Positions 17,573-27,410 of a DNA stretch of 64,000 bases are shown here, piece by piece. Position 1 is the first letter of the stretch; the number at the start of each line of letters is the position of its first letter. Source of the DNA: Sediminibacterium sp. (GTDB lineage Bacteria; Bacteroidota; Bacteroidia; B-17B0; Aurantibacillaceae); contig JASGCO010000007.1 of the NCBI GenBank assembly GCA_030054095.1, positions 1 to 64,000 of the forward strand, written 5' to 3'. Both the position numbers and the translations under genes were made by a program. A model generated the notes under the pieces. It saw nothing but the letters and a program-made list of their open reading frames with translations, was not told the origin of the DNA and made no database searches.

Positions 17573-18748
17573 TCAGCAGTTTTCGATTACCAGCGCACTG
17601 GCTCCGCCACCACCGTTACAAATACCGGCAGCGCCATATTTACCATTATTTTGCTTTAATACATTAATCAAGGTAACAATAACACGTGCACCGCTGGCAC
17701 CCAAAGGATGACCTAAAGATACGGCTCCACCATTCACATTTACCTTAGAGGCGTCCAGATTCATTAATTTAATATTGGCTAAACCTACCACACTAAAAGC
17801 TTCGTTTAACTCGAAATATTGAATATCGCTCATTTTTAAACCAGCTTTTTCAACCGCTTTAGGTACAGCAAGACTTGGACTGGTAGTAAACCACTCTGGC
17901 GCCTGCTCTGCATCTGCATAACTTTTTAATTTAGCAATTGGTTTTAAACCCAGACTCTCGGCTTTTTCTTTACTCATTAAAACCAATGCAGCAGCACCAT
18001 CGTTCATGGTACTGGCATTAGCCGCGGTAACCGTTCCGTCTTTCTGGAAAACAGGTTTAAGTGCAGGAATTTTATCGAAATTTACATTTTTGTATTCTTC
18101 ATCTTCCGCAAAAAGAATATCTCCTTTTTTTGTTTTTACTTCAATAGGCACAATCTCATCTTTAAACTTCCCCGCAGCCCAGGCAGCAGCAGAACGCTTA
18201 TAAGACTCTATCGCAAACGCGTCTTGCTCTTCGCGCGAAAAATTATGTTCTTTGGCACAAAGTTCAGCGCAGTTACCCATTGGTACATTCCCATATACAT
18301 CGGTTAAGCCGTCTTTTGCTAAACCGTCAATTACCTGACCATTCCCGTATTTAGCACCCCAACGGTTGTTATCCAGATAGAAAGGTACATTACTCATACT
18401 TTCCATACCGCCGGCAACAACAATGTCGTTATCTCCCAGCATTATACTTTGAGCGGCAAGGGCAATGGCTTTCATCCCGCTAGCGCATACTTTGTTAACG
18501 GTAGTACAATTTACGCTATCGGGCAGGCCTGCAAATTTAGCGGCCTGGCGTGCGGGTGCCTGCCCCAGATTGGCCTGAAGCACCGATCCCATATAAACTT
18601 CGTTAACCAGTTTTCCATCCAGATTAATACGATCTAACGCCCCCTTAATAGCAGTAGCGCCTAATTTAGTAGCCGGAATACCAGCTAAAGTTCCGCCAAA
18701 AGAGCCCATTGGGGTTCTTACGGCTGATACGATATATACTTCTTTCAT
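17573..18748 (-). CDS. Acetyl-CoA C-acyltransferase (thiolase)
   Basis: The 391-residue enzyme is a full-length type II thiolase. It shows nucleophile Cys88 (VNKVCASGMKAI), the GHPLGASGAR motif with catalytic His, and the second Cys in CNGGGGASA near the C-terminus. It catalyses reversible Claisen condensation of two acyl-CoA, so acetoacetyl-CoA formation or the last step of beta-oxidation. It stands alone between two terminators, so the sequence does not decide between biosynthetic and degradative use. Confidence 0.93.
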   Translation of the reverse strand: MKEVYIVSAVRTPMGSFGGTLAGIPATKLGATAIKGALDRINLDGKLVNEVYMGSVLQANLGQAPARQAAKFAGLPDSVNCTTVNKVCASGMKAIALAAQSIMLGDNDIVVAGGMESMSNVPFYLDNNRWGAKYGNGQVIDGLAKDGLTDVYGNVPMGNCAELCAKEHNFSREEQDAFAIESYKRSAAAWAAGKFKDEIVPIEVKTKKGDILFAEDEEYKNVNFDKIPALKPVFQKDGTVTAANASTMNDGAAALVLMSKEKAESLGLKPIAKLKSYADAEQAPEWFTTSPSLAVPKAVEKAGLKMSDIQYFELNEAFSVVGLANIKLMNLDASKVNVNGGAVSLGHPLGASGARVIVTLINVLKQNNGKYGAAGICNGGGGASALVIENC

Positions 18749-18931
18749 ATTTAGATAATTTTGTTTTAACTCTTTGCGGGATGTATAACTATCATTTTTA
18801 CTTGTTTTTAGAAATGATCGTCATTTTCATGATTTTTTTAAATCGCGCCTAATTTAGGGATTTATTGGTGATAATAAAGGCAAATCTTGTTAACACCCAG
18901 GATAGTAACTGATTTGTATTTGATCATTAAA

Positions 18932-18974
18932 ATAGACAGGAAAAGGAGCTGAATAACAACTTTTTCCTGTCTAT
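18932..18974 (-). terminator. Terminator hairpin after the secreted S8 peptidase
   Basis: Perfect 13-bp arms ATAGACAGGAAAA and TTTTCCTGTCTAT separated by a 17-nt loop, 18 bp beyond the stop codon of the gene at 18993. The T-tract is weak. Confidence 0.65.
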
Positions 18975-18992
18975 GCGATAAAATAATAAGCA

Positions 18993-21900
18993 CTAATGAA
19001 TTATCTGTCTCCTGACTAAAGGAACAGATCCATTTTGGTTGATTTTTATCAGATAAATGCCTTTAGCCAGTTGTGTAACCGGTATTTCAATGAGGGCATC
19101 ATGAGTTTGCAATTCGTAAACCAAACGTCCAATATTGTCGTACAGCGTTAATGAATAATCCACTAATCCTGAATTATGCACAAAAATACTGCTGTGCGCA
19201 GGGTTTGGATAAATCGTTATTGGTAATGCTGCAGATAGAGTGTTTATTCCGTTGGAAAAGGAAATACAATTGGTAGTGCTGGTGGTGCAACCATTCATGT
19301 CAGTTACGTTAACGGTATAACAACCCGGAGTCACATTATTCAGAAATGAAGAGGTTGTATTACCTGGTTGCCATAAATAGGTATAAGGACTACTACCTCC
19401 GCTGGCAGATGCACTTAAACTGCCGTCAGAACACGCCGAACAACTGGCGTTTGTTCCGGAAACAGAAGCCATTGGTGCAGGATAAACGGTCAGTGCTATT
19501 GTGCCAGTAGCCAAACAAATGCCATTACTGCCAGTCAGTGTATAAGCACTGGTGCTTACCGGACTAAGAACCAACGGATTGGCATTACTGCCTGTGCTCC
19601 ATGTGTAAGAAGATGCACCACTTGCTGTAAGGGTAGTGCTTTGACCGCTACAAACACTTGCAGGAGCCGCGTTGATACTCAGTGAAGGTACCGTGCTGAT
19701 GGTAATTGTTTTTACAATGGCATTGGTGCCGTTTGAACCGGATGCAACAAGGGTAGATGAATACACTCCGGCCATGGCATAGCTTACAGACGGACTGGCA
19801 GCATTTGATGTGCCTGGATTACCACCCTGAAACGTCCAGGTGTAAGAGGTAGCGCCGCTGCTGGTATTGGTGTAATTAACTGTGGCACCAGTACACGCGT
19901 TGGCGGGGCTGCTGAAATTAGCCGTTGGAGTAGCGGCAGCAGTAAAAGTAATGTTCACATTATCCAGATAAAGGGCTTGCCCGTAATGTCCGCGGTTTAC
20001 AAAAGCCACCATCACACTGCTTTGACCGGCATAGGTACTTAGATTAATTCCCTCTTTCCGCCACTGGGTGGCCGTGGGTGTAAATTGCGAAGCCGTAACA
20101 TTAGGTGCTGTAGCAAGGGCGCTGCCGCCTTTAAGATAGATACTGTTCCAGGTAGAGCCACAATCGGTCGATAGCCTTACCTCAAGGGTATCGGAATAGG
20201 TGTTGTCGTATTGCGCGAATGCCACATCAAACGATAAACTGGCCTGAGCAACTGAACTGAAATTATAGCGGGGTGTTCGTATTTCATCGCGGGTATTAAC
20301 GGCATCGAGGTTGTAGTTGTCGAACATGGCACAAACAGTACTGGTGCCAAAACCACCAACCCCCGTTTTGCGTGTCCAGAATACATTATCCTGATCTATG
20401 TTATAGGGGGTCCAGTTGGGCGGTAAGAACGCTGTACCCTGAAAGCCTTCTGATAACGGTAAATTTACAGGATTAATCACTGTAATGTAAGCGGTTTTGC
20501 TGGTGCTGTTAGTACCATTAGCGGTGCCTATGGTAAGGGAAACAGAGTAGGTTCCCGGGGCCCCCCAACTCACTATGGGATTGGTGGCATTGCTTACAGC
20601 TGGCATCCCTCCCTGAAAACTCCAGGTATATGAAGCGGGAGCGTAAGCATACAAACTACTATCCATAAACTGAACGTTAAAGCCTGGACACACATTCCGG
20701 GTGAGTGTATAAAAATTAGCGACAGGGGCATTGCCCAGAGTGGCATTAGCACAATTCATGGCGGCAAATGCGTCAATACGACCGGCGCCTAATTGTCCGG
20801 CTAATGTACCACTGTTAACACTGTAAATATTTACGGCGGTAGAAGAAATACAGTTTAGTACAGCGGTTTGTGTCATGGCTGGGTTTTTAGACAACATAAG
20901 CCCGGCTAATCCCGAAACCAAAGGAGCAGCCATAGAGGTTCCTGAATTGTTTCCATAATTATTCCCCGGCAGAGTACTTAAAATATTTTCTCCGGGAGAG
21001 GAAATGTCAACCCAGGCGCCATAATTACTAAATCCCGATTTTACATCGGTTGTTCCTGTAGAGGCAACCGCGTACACATTGTTATATCCTGCAGGATAAA
21101 AGGTAGTAGAAACGCCATTATTTCCCGCAGCGGCAATAATAATACATCCTTTGTTCCAGGCGTAATTAATAACGCTCTGTTCGGCAGCTGAGGAACCGGC
21201 GCTCCCCCACGAACAGGAAATAACCCTTGCTCTTACTTTGGCGGCATATATAATTCCCCCGTAACCATTGGCAATGCCAGTGTTAGAACCGGTATTTACC
21301 TGACATTTAACGCCGATCAGTTTTACATTAAACCCGATAGCGGCAATCCCGGTATTGTTATTGGATCTTGCCCCCACAATGCCGGCACAGTGTGTGCCAT
21401 GATCCATTCCATTGGTAGGTGGGTTAGGGTTATTGTCGTTATCTGCGGCATCCCAACCGTTGACATCGTCTATATAACCATTGTTGTCATCGTCAATACC
21501 ATTGGCGGCAATCTCACCCGGATTTACCCATACATTAGGATTAAGATCGGGATGTGTAATGTTTACAGCATTATCAACCACAGCAACGGTAATATTAGAA
21601 TTGCCGGCAAATACATTCCAAGCATTAGTAGCGTTTATTTTGGTAAGGTGCCATTGCGATCCGAATTGTGGATCGTTTGGCGTGAGAGTGGTGAGGTTCA
21701 GTGGCACTTTTTCCACGTATTCAATATCGCCCTGTCTTTTTAATGTTTCAATAATGGCATCAACAGCTACCGCATCAGAGAAACGCACCTTTAAAATATG
21801 CTGTAATGTCACATCATCATCTGCCTGATAAAATGGTTTTTGTATGTTGGTAATGCCATGCGATAAAATTCCTTCCAGCGCTTTTATACGAGATACTGAA

Positions 21901-22058
21901 ATATTTTGTGGATCAGATCCTTTCAGGTACTGAAGCGTGCCGGTTCTGAATTTTACATAAATTTCACCGTCTGTATAATCTTTGTAAACCGATTGTGCCA
22001 GAATACAGGTATTTATTAAAATTAGTCCGCTTAAAATAAAGAGGGAGAATTTTTTCAT
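18993..22058 (-). CDS. Secreted subtilisin-like S8 peptidase with PKD domains and T9SS sorting domain
   Basis: The 1021-residue product has a signal peptide (residues 1-21) and an N-terminal propeptide-like domain (IYVKFRTGTLQYLKG). The S8 catalytic domain carries Asp in VAVVDNAVNITHPD, His in DHGTHCAGI and Ser in SGTSMAAPLVSG, plus an Asp-rich calcium-like loop (DDDNNGYIDD). Then come PKD-type domains (YTWSFQGGMP, YTWTFQGGNP), a jelly-roll-like segment with DEIRTPRYNFSS, and an Ig-like repeat region. It ends in a type A T9SS domain (ITIYPNPAHSSIFVHN ... LAKGIYLIKI). It is expected to be an extracellular or surface protease. Confidence 0.92.
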   Translation of the reverse strand: MKKFSLFILSGLILINTCILAQSVYKDYTDGEIYVKFRTGTLQYLKGSDPQNISVSRIKALEGILSHGITNIQKPFYQADDDVTLQHILKVRFSDAVAVDAIIETLKRQGDIEYVEKVPLNLTTLTPNDPQFGSQWHLTKINATNAWNVFAGNSNITVAVVDNAVNITHPDLNPNVWVNPGEIAANGIDDDNNGYIDDVNGWDAADNDNNPNPPTNGMDHGTHCAGIVGARSNNNTGIAAIGFNVKLIGVKCQVNTGSNTGIANGYGGIIYAAKVRARVISCSWGSAGSSAAEQSVINYAWNKGCIIIAAAGNNGVSTTFYPAGYNNVYAVASTGTTDVKSGFSNYGAWVDISSPGENILSTLPGNNYGNNSGTSMAAPLVSGLAGLMLSKNPAMTQTAVLNCISSTAVNIYSVNSGTLAGQLGAGRIDAFAAMNCANATLGNAPVANFYTLTRNVCPGFNVQFMDSSLYAYAPASYTWSFQGGMPAVSNATNPIVSWGAPGTYSVSLTIGTANGTNSTSKTAYITVINPVNLPLSEGFQGTAFLPPNWTPYNIDQDNVFWTRKTGVGGFGTSTVCAMFDNYNLDAVNTRDEIRTPRYNFSSVAQASLSFDVAFAQYDNTYSDTLEVRLSTDCGSTWNSIYLKGGSALATAPNVTASQFTPTATQWRKEGINLSTYAGQSSVMVAFVNRGHYGQALYLDNVNITFTAAATPTANFSSPANACTGATVNYTNTSSGATSYTWTFQGGNPGTSNAASPSVSYAMAGVYSSTLVASGSNGTNAIVKTITISTVPSLSINAAPASVCSGQSTTLTASGASSYTWSTGSNANPLVLSPVSTSAYTLTGSNGICLATGTIALTVYPAPMASVSGTNASCSACSDGSLSASASGGSSPYTYLWQPGNTTSSFLNNVTPGCYTVNVTDMNGCTTSTTNCISFSNGINTLSAALPITIYPNPAHSSIFVHNSGLVDYSLTLYDNIGRLVYELQTHDALIEIPVTQLAKGIYLIKINQNGSVPLVRRQIIH

Positions 22059-22156
22059 TTTCGTGGGTTTATAGATTCTCTAAGATAACAGATCCAAAAA
22101 ATAAAACAAAATTTAGCCCTTTATTTAGGTCGAATTTTACTATATTGTTAAACTGT

Positions 22157-23098
22157 ATGAATCGTGTAGCTATCATAGATTGTGGAACCAATACATTCAA
22201 TCTGTTAATTGCCGAACCGGGAGCGGATAAGCGGACTTACAAAAAGGTACTTTCCAGCCGTATCCCTGTTAAATTGGGGCAAAATGGAATCAATAAAGGG
22301 ATCATTGCCAGTGAAGCCTATAGCCGGGGAATGGCTGCATTAGAGGCATTTTCGGAGCGTATATCGGAATGTGAAGTAACGGCAGTTCAGGCATTTGCAA
22401 CTTCTGCTATCCGTGATGCGGAAAATGGACGAGCGTTTATCCAGGAGGCGTTCGATAAATTTGGTATCGGGATTAAAGTGATTGACGGAGATGAAGAAGC
22501 ACGATTGATTTATGAAGGAAACCGAAGAGCCGTGCAACTCGTCGAAAAATGTTCGCTGATTATGGATATAGGCGGCGGAAGTACCGAGTTCATTTTATGT
22601 AATGCCGAAACCGTATTCTGGAAGCAGAGTTTTCAGTTGGGAGCCGCGCGTTTACTGGATTTATTTAAGCCCTCCGATCCGGTTACAGAAGAAGAAGAAA
22701 ATACCATTACCGCGTTTTTGAAACAGCAACTGCAACCACTTAGCGAAGCCATCGGTAAGTATGGGACGCCCATTGACCTGATTGGTTCCTCTGGCGCGTT
22801 TGATTCGATAATAGAAATAATACATTACGCATTTGGGGGAGAGGCGCTTCGTTCAGAAAAAACGGAATATAGTATCGCCATGTCGCATTACAGAGCAGTG
22901 GCTACTCAAATCATAAACTCTACAACCGAAGAACGGCGGAACATAAAGGGATTGATTGAGATGCGTGTGGATATGATGGTGATTTCCAGTTTGCTGATTA
23001 ATGCGGTATTAGATTTTTATAGCATTGAACAACTAAAAGCCTCAACATATTCACTAAAAGAAGGCGCATTGTTTTTATTTATGGAAGAAGCCTGTTAG
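22157..23098 (+). CDS. Ppx/GppA family phosphatase (exopolyphosphatase)
   Basis: The 313-residue protein starts at ATG 22157 (MNRVAIIDCGTNTFNLLIAE); the TTG at 22145 is less likely. The actin-like ATPase fold is shown by the P1 motif IIDCGTNTFNLL and the P2 motif LIMDIGGGSTEFIL. Length fits the short Ppx form without a C-terminal HD domain. It should hydrolyse polyphosphate and/or pppGpp. The following sigma-54-type regulator and methyltransferase genes are co-directional and closely spaced. Confidence 0.9.
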   Translation: MNRVAIIDCGTNTFNLLIAEPGADKRTYKKVLSSRIPVKLGQNGINKGIIASEAYSRGMAALEAFSERISECEVTAVQAFATSAIRDAENGRAFIQEAFDKFGIGIKVIDGDEEARLIYEGNRRAVQLVEKCSLIMDIGGGSTEFILCNAETVFWKQSFQLGAARLLDLFKPSDPVTEEEENTITAFLKQQLQPLSEAIGKYGTPIDLIGSSGAFDSIIEIIHYAFGGEALRSEKTEYSIAMSHYRAVATQIINSTTEERRNIKGLIEMRVDMMVISSLLINAVLDFYSIEQLKASTYSLKEGALFLFMEEAC

Positions 23099-23153
23099 GT
23101 GTTTCCGCTTGCTTCGTTCTGTTTCAGTAACTATACTTATCTTTACAATTGTT

Positions 23154-24305
23154 ATGGCAAAAATTCTGATTATTGATGATGAAAAGGCGATTCGCCGTTC
23201 CATGAAGGAAATTCTGGAGTTTGAAAAATATGTGGTAGAGGAGGCTGAAGATGGCGTTCAGGGGTTGGCAATGGTACAAAAAAACGTGTATGATGTAATT
23301 TTGTGCGATATCAAAATGCCCAAACTGGATGGAACGGAATTGTTACATAAGGTTATTGAATTGCAACTGCCGGTAGCAATTATTATGATGAGTGGACACG
23401 GTAGTATTGAAACGGCAGTGGAAGCGGTTAAAAAGGGCGCATACGATTATCTGCCTAAACCCATTGATTTAAACCGTTTATTGGTCAGCATTCGTAATGC
23501 GCTGGAAAAAACAGAACTGGTAACAGAAACCAAGACCCTGAAGCGGAAGATAACGAAAACGGTGGATATGATAGGGGAATCAAAGGCCATTGAAGCCATT
23601 AAAGAACTGATCGAAAAGGTAGCACCCACTGATGCTAAAGTGTTGATTACCGGAAGTAATGGCAGCGGAAAGGAATTAGTGGCCAAATGGATACATGAAA
23701 AGAGTAACCGGGCCGGTGGGCCTTTAATAGAAGTGAACTGCGCGGCCATACCCAGCGAATTGATAGAAAGTGAATTGTTCGGGCATGAAAAAGGGTCGTT
23801 TACCAGCGCTATTGCTCAGAAAAAAGGAAAATTTGAACTGGCTGAAGGCGGCACCTTATTTTTGGATGAGGTGGGGGATATGAGTTTAAGCGCTCAGGCA
23901 AAGGTATTGCGGGCGTTACAGGAACAAAAAATTACGCGGGTGGGTGGCGATAAGGAGATTAGAGTAAATGTAAGGGTGATTGCCGCTACGAATAAGGATT
24001 TGGAAAAAGAAATAGAAAAAGAAAATTTCCGGCGCGATTTGTACCACCGTTTGTGTGTTATTCCCATTCATGTGCCTTCGTTAAACGAACGTAAGGAAGA
24101 TATTCCGTTGCTGGCACATTATTTTCTTAATCTTATTTGCCAGGAAATGGGAATGGTGGTAAAAACCATATCGAAAGAAGCACTTGGTTTATTACAGGAT
24201 CGAAACTGGCCTGGGAATATCCGTGAATTCAGAAACGTGATTGAACGTTTAATTATTTTGGGTGGCAAAGAAATTTCGGCTGCCGATGTCAAACAATTTT
24301 CATAA
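23154..24305 (+). CDS. NtrC-like sigma-54 response regulator lacking the DNA-binding domain
   Basis: The 383-residue protein starts at ATG 23154 (MAKILIIDDEKAIRR). It has a receiver domain with phosphoacceptor Asp52 (ILCDIKMPKLDG) and an AAA+ domain with Walker A (GSNGSGKELVAKW), Walker B (GGTLFLDEVGD) and arginine-finger region. The sigma-54-contacting loop reads GSFTSA instead of GAFTGA. The protein ends at EISAADVKQFS immediately after the AAA+ lid, so the Fis-type HTH is missing. Similar HTH-less forms are known in Bacteroidota; such a protein would act without specific DNA binding or in another role. No partner kinase is adjacent. Confidence 0.9.
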   Translation: MAKILIIDDEKAIRRSMKEILEFEKYVVEEAEDGVQGLAMVQKNVYDVILCDIKMPKLDGTELLHKVIELQLPVAIIMMSGHGSIETAVEAVKKGAYDYLPKPIDLNRLLVSIRNALEKTELVTETKTLKRKITKTVDMIGESKAIEAIKELIEKVAPTDAKVLITGSNGSGKELVAKWIHEKSNRAGGPLIEVNCAAIPSELIESELFGHEKGSFTSAIAQKKGKFELAEGGTLFLDEVGDMSLSAQAKVLRALQEQKITRVGGDKEIRVNVRVIAATNKDLEKEIEKENFRRDLYHRLCVIPIHVPSLNERKEDIPLLAHYFLNLICQEMGMVVKTISKEALGLLQDRNWPGNIREFRNVIERLIILGGKEISAADVKQFS

Positions 24306-24317
24306 AATATAAAATAT

Positions 24318-25490
24318 ATGTACGCTGCTGTTTATCTGCATAAAGGAAAGGAAACTTCGCTTCAGCGCCGCCATCCCTGGGTGTTTTCGGGCGCTATTCA
24401 TAAAAAGGACGCGGATTTAAAAGATGGAGATCTGGTGGATGTATTTTCAGCAGCAAAAACGTTTTTGGGAACCGGCTATTATGCCAATGGCAGTATAGCC
24501 ATTCGTATTATTTCATTTGTACAAACGCCAATTGATGTGGCTTTCTGGACCCGGAAATTGCAAGCGGCTTACGATTACCGTTTGCAACTAGGGATTCTGA
24601 ACGCATCTACTAATGTGTGCCGTTTGTTTTTTGGAGAGGGCGATGGCGCTTCGGGATTAATTCTGGACTATTACGACGGACACGTAGTGTTTCAGGCCCA
24701 TAGTGTTGGTATTTACAAGCAGCGGAACGAAATAGCGGAAGCCATAAAAGCGGTATTTGGAAGTGTACTGAAAAGTATTTACGATAAGAGCGCGGAAACC
24801 TTGCCGAAGCAATTTAGCGAAGGAGTGAGTAATGGATTTTTGATGGGATCGGCTACAGCGGTGGTTGTAAAAGAGAATGAGGTGCTTTTTGAAATTGATT
24901 TTATTCACGGACAGAAAACCGGTTTTTTTGTAGATCAGCGGGATAACCGCTTGTTGTTGCAACGGTATAGCAAAGGCAAAGCGGTTTTAAATACCTTTTG
25001 TTATAGCGGGGGATTCAGTATCTACGCGGCCTTGGCAGGAGCAGCACGGGTAGATAGTATAGATATAAGTGAAAAGGCCATTGTGCTAACCAACCGCAAC
25101 GCGGAACTGAACAAGATTGCAAACCACGAGGCGTTTGCCATGGATACGTTTGATTTTTTGAAAGATAAAAAACAGGTGTATGATGTGATTGTACTGGATC
25201 CGCCGGCATTTGCCAAAAGCCGTGATAGTAAACATCAGGCGGTGATTGGGTATAAGCGCCTGAATGAAATGGCGATCCGATTGATTAAACCCGGTGGAAT
25301 TTTATTTACGTTTAGTTGCAGTGGGGTAGTAGATAAATTTTTGTTTTACAATACCATTACATCGGCAGCGATTGAAGCGCGCCGTCAGGTGAAAGTACTT
25401 CATTACCTGCATCAGCCGCCCGATCATCCGGTAACGCCTTATTTTCCGGAAGGGGAGTATTTGAAGGGCATGGTGTTGTTTGTGGAGTAG
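24318..25490 (+). CDS. rlmI: Class I SAM-dependent rRNA methyltransferase (RlmI-like)
   Basis: The 390-residue protein has an N-terminal PUA domain (RRHPWVFSGAIHKKDADLKDG), a central linker domain, and a Rossmann methyltransferase with SAM site (NTFCYSGGFSIYAALAGA), acidic strand (VDSIDIS) and catalytic motif VLDPPAFAKS. This is the RlmI/RlmK layout: RlmI makes m5C1962 in 23S rRNA in E. coli. Start lies 12 bp after the upstream regulator, so the three genes from 22157 may form one operon. Confidence 0.88.
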   Translation: MYAAVYLHKGKETSLQRRHPWVFSGAIHKKDADLKDGDLVDVFSAAKTFLGTGYYANGSIAIRIISFVQTPIDVAFWTRKLQAAYDYRLQLGILNASTNVCRLFFGEGDGASGLILDYYDGHVVFQAHSVGIYKQRNEIAEAIKAVFGSVLKSIYDKSAETLPKQFSEGVSNGFLMGSATAVVVKENEVLFEIDFIHGQKTGFFVDQRDNRLLLQRYSKGKAVLNTFCYSGGFSIYAALAGAARVDSIDISEKAIVLTNRNAELNKIANHEAFAMDTFDFLKDKKQVYDVIVLDPPAFAKSRDSKHQAVIGYKRLNEMAIRLIKPGGILFTFSCSGVVDKFLFYNTITSAAIEARRQVKVLHYLHQPPDHPVTPYFPEGEYLKGMVLFVE

Positions 25491-25699
25491 TTGTAAAGTA
25501 ACGCAGACGGGGGTATCTAAGATAGGTTCGATGGTGTTGCACTGTTTTAGGAACTGAGGTGTTTAGTAGATTTGTGTTTTGGCGCGTCGTCTTTCACTTG
25601 CCTTAGTAGCGTCAATATTTGATTGTCTCTTATCAATTTATTTTCTTTAGTATGATATGCGCAATGTGATGGGTATAGCTGATGGTGTGGAATTAAGGA

Positions 25700-25760
25700 A
25701 ATGTCAAAATCAACACTTCCGCAAGTGATTATTAAAGTTACAAATGTTGATTTTGACATT
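25700..25760. repeat. Perfect 16-bp inverted repeat in a convergent intergenic region
   Basis: AATGTCAAAATCAACA (25700-25715) and its exact complement (25745-25760) flank a 29-nt spacer that contains a small ACTT/AAGT hairpin. The 327-bp region lies between two converging genes. There is no proper T-tract, so a bidirectional terminator, an operator or the relic of a mobile element are all possible. The rest of 25491-25817 shows nothing recognisable. Confidence 0.6.
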
Positions 25761-25817
25761 TTAGCCCCACAATTGCTAATTAGCGGTACCTCCCGTTTTG
25801 AAGAAAAACGATTCCTG

Positions 25818-27191
25818 CTACTTTATCTTCTTCCCTTCCATTTTCATTCCTCCTTGTGAAAAAGTAAGGCTTTTTGTGGTCCCATCAGGGGTTAAGTTGA
25901 ACATTATTTGAGCGCCTATTTCTTCTAATAGAAAATTGTTTTCCTTTTCAGGAGTAAGCTCAAGAGCAGGTTGCCCTGCTGTTTTTCCATAGAGCCGGTC
26001 GTTTTGTCTTTCTATCTCAATTATAAACCCTGGTTGCAGTTCATAGGCACCAACACATTTTTGTAATTGTTCAGCACTTAGTACCATTTTTGGTGTTTCT
26101 TGTTTGCCATAAAGGATATTTCTAATGGAATTTGAGGGCAACGTAATATTGTCATGGTTTTGAAGAATGATTATTGTTTTATCATTTGTAATGTGTCTGG
26201 CAAAAAATGTAGCGTACCCGGGCCATCCTCCACCATGATAAACAATTTTCCCAAATTCAGCATGGTTGTCAATTTCCCAGCCATAGCCATATTTAATGTG
26301 TGTGTTATCGTTTAATGTTGTAATACTAAAGACTTCCTCCATTCCTTTTTTTGATAAGAGTTTGTTTGTATATAAAGCCCTGTCCCATTTTAATAAGTCA
26401 TTTACTGTTGAATTAATACCTCCATCACCCACAACCCCATCAAGCCAAATCACAAAGTTTGTTTCTTTTAAATCATCAGGCAAAGTGTATTTTTTTAAAC
26501 TGTCAGAATATACATAGCCGTAAGCATAGTTGTTAATTTTTTTTGGAGCGACTCTTCGTTTATAAACAAATGTATTGTTCATTTTTAAGGGTTTAAAAAT
26601 AGTCTTTTGTAAGAAGGTAGCGTAGGTTTCTCCGGATGCTTTCTCAATGATGGAAGCTAATAGTGCATAACCTGTATTAGAATACTCGTGTTTAGCGTTT
26701 GGAGCAAAAAGCACCTTTGGTTGTTTTTGTGCAAAAATGGTTATGACATCTTGATTGGTAGCAATTTTTGATTTATCAAATATCTTCTCGAATAGCTCCA
26801 TATAATCAGGCAAACCGCTGGTATGGTTAAGTAAATGTTTAATGGTTATATCTTTATAAAATGCTAACTCAGGTATAAATGTTGATATGTTATCATCTAA
26901 GCGTAGCTTACCTTTTTCATGGAGTATCATAATTGCCATAGCTGTAAATTGTTTAGTAACAGAAGCTATTTCGAATACTGAGTTCTCGTTTAGCGGTTGT
27001 TTAGTTGCTTCGTTTGCTAAACCAAAACTTTTTTTATAAAGTACTTTTCCTTTTTCGGCTATTAAAAAGTTTCCATTAATTCGACCACTTAAATGTAGTC
27101 TATTTAAAAGACTATCAATTTTTTGAATGCGATTTTGGCAGATAATTGTTTGAGCTACTAAAAGTAGTGTTAAGATGAATGAATGTTTCAT
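25818..27191 (-). CDS. Exported serine hydrolase, class C beta-lactamase/PBP-like
   Basis: The 457-residue product has a signal peptide (HSFILTLLLVAQTIICQ). The class C beta-lactamase fold motifs are all visible: S77-x-x-K80 (ASVTKQFTAM), Y-x-N (EYSNTGYALL) and HGGG (VYHGGGWPGY). A C-terminal domain of about 100 residues (MVLSAEQLQKCVGAYELQPG) is the lipocalin-like DUF3471-type extension common in Bacteroidota hydrolases. Likely periplasmic DD-peptidase, esterase or amidase; drug resistance should not be assumed. Confidence 0.88.
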   Translation of the reverse strand: MKHSFILTLLLVAQTIICQNRIQKIDSLLNRLHLSGRINGNFLIAEKGKVLYKKSFGLANEATKQPLNENSVFEIASVTKQFTAMAIMILHEKGKLRLDDNISTFIPELAFYKDITIKHLLNHTSGLPDYMELFEKIFDKSKIATNQDVITIFAQKQPKVLFAPNAKHEYSNTGYALLASIIEKASGETYATFLQKTIFKPLKMNNTFVYKRRVAPKKINNYAYGYVYSDSLKKYTLPDDLKETNFVIWLDGVVGDGGINSTVNDLLKWDRALYTNKLLSKKGMEEVFSITTLNDNTHIKYGYGWEIDNHAEFGKIVYHGGGWPGYATFFARHITNDKTIIILQNHDNITLPSNSIRNILYGKQETPKMVLSAEQLQKCVGAYELQPGFIIEIERQNDRLYGKTAGQPALELTPEKENNFLLEEIGAQIMFNLTPDGTTKSLTFSQGGMKMEGKKIK

Positions 27192-27410
27192 TGTTTTATT
27201 ATTGTTTTAAAAGTTAATTAATAGATTATTTTTTATTTTTTGATTAGTAGAATGCTAGTGCCACTACATTTATAGTGCCTGTACAGAGTAGGTTTAGAAG
27301 TAACGTTTGTGTTAATCCCGAAACGCAATAAGCTTCAGGTCAGTCAAATTTATTGTGTTTACGTTGAGTCCAATTACCTCGCTTTCGGTTTAACCAGAAA
27401 AGGGCGTATC

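Noticed and set aside
25818..27191. Antibiotic resistance beta-lactamase
   Set aside because: The motifs show a class C-like serine hydrolase fold, but such proteins are mostly peptidases or esterases; nothing in the context indicates resistance.
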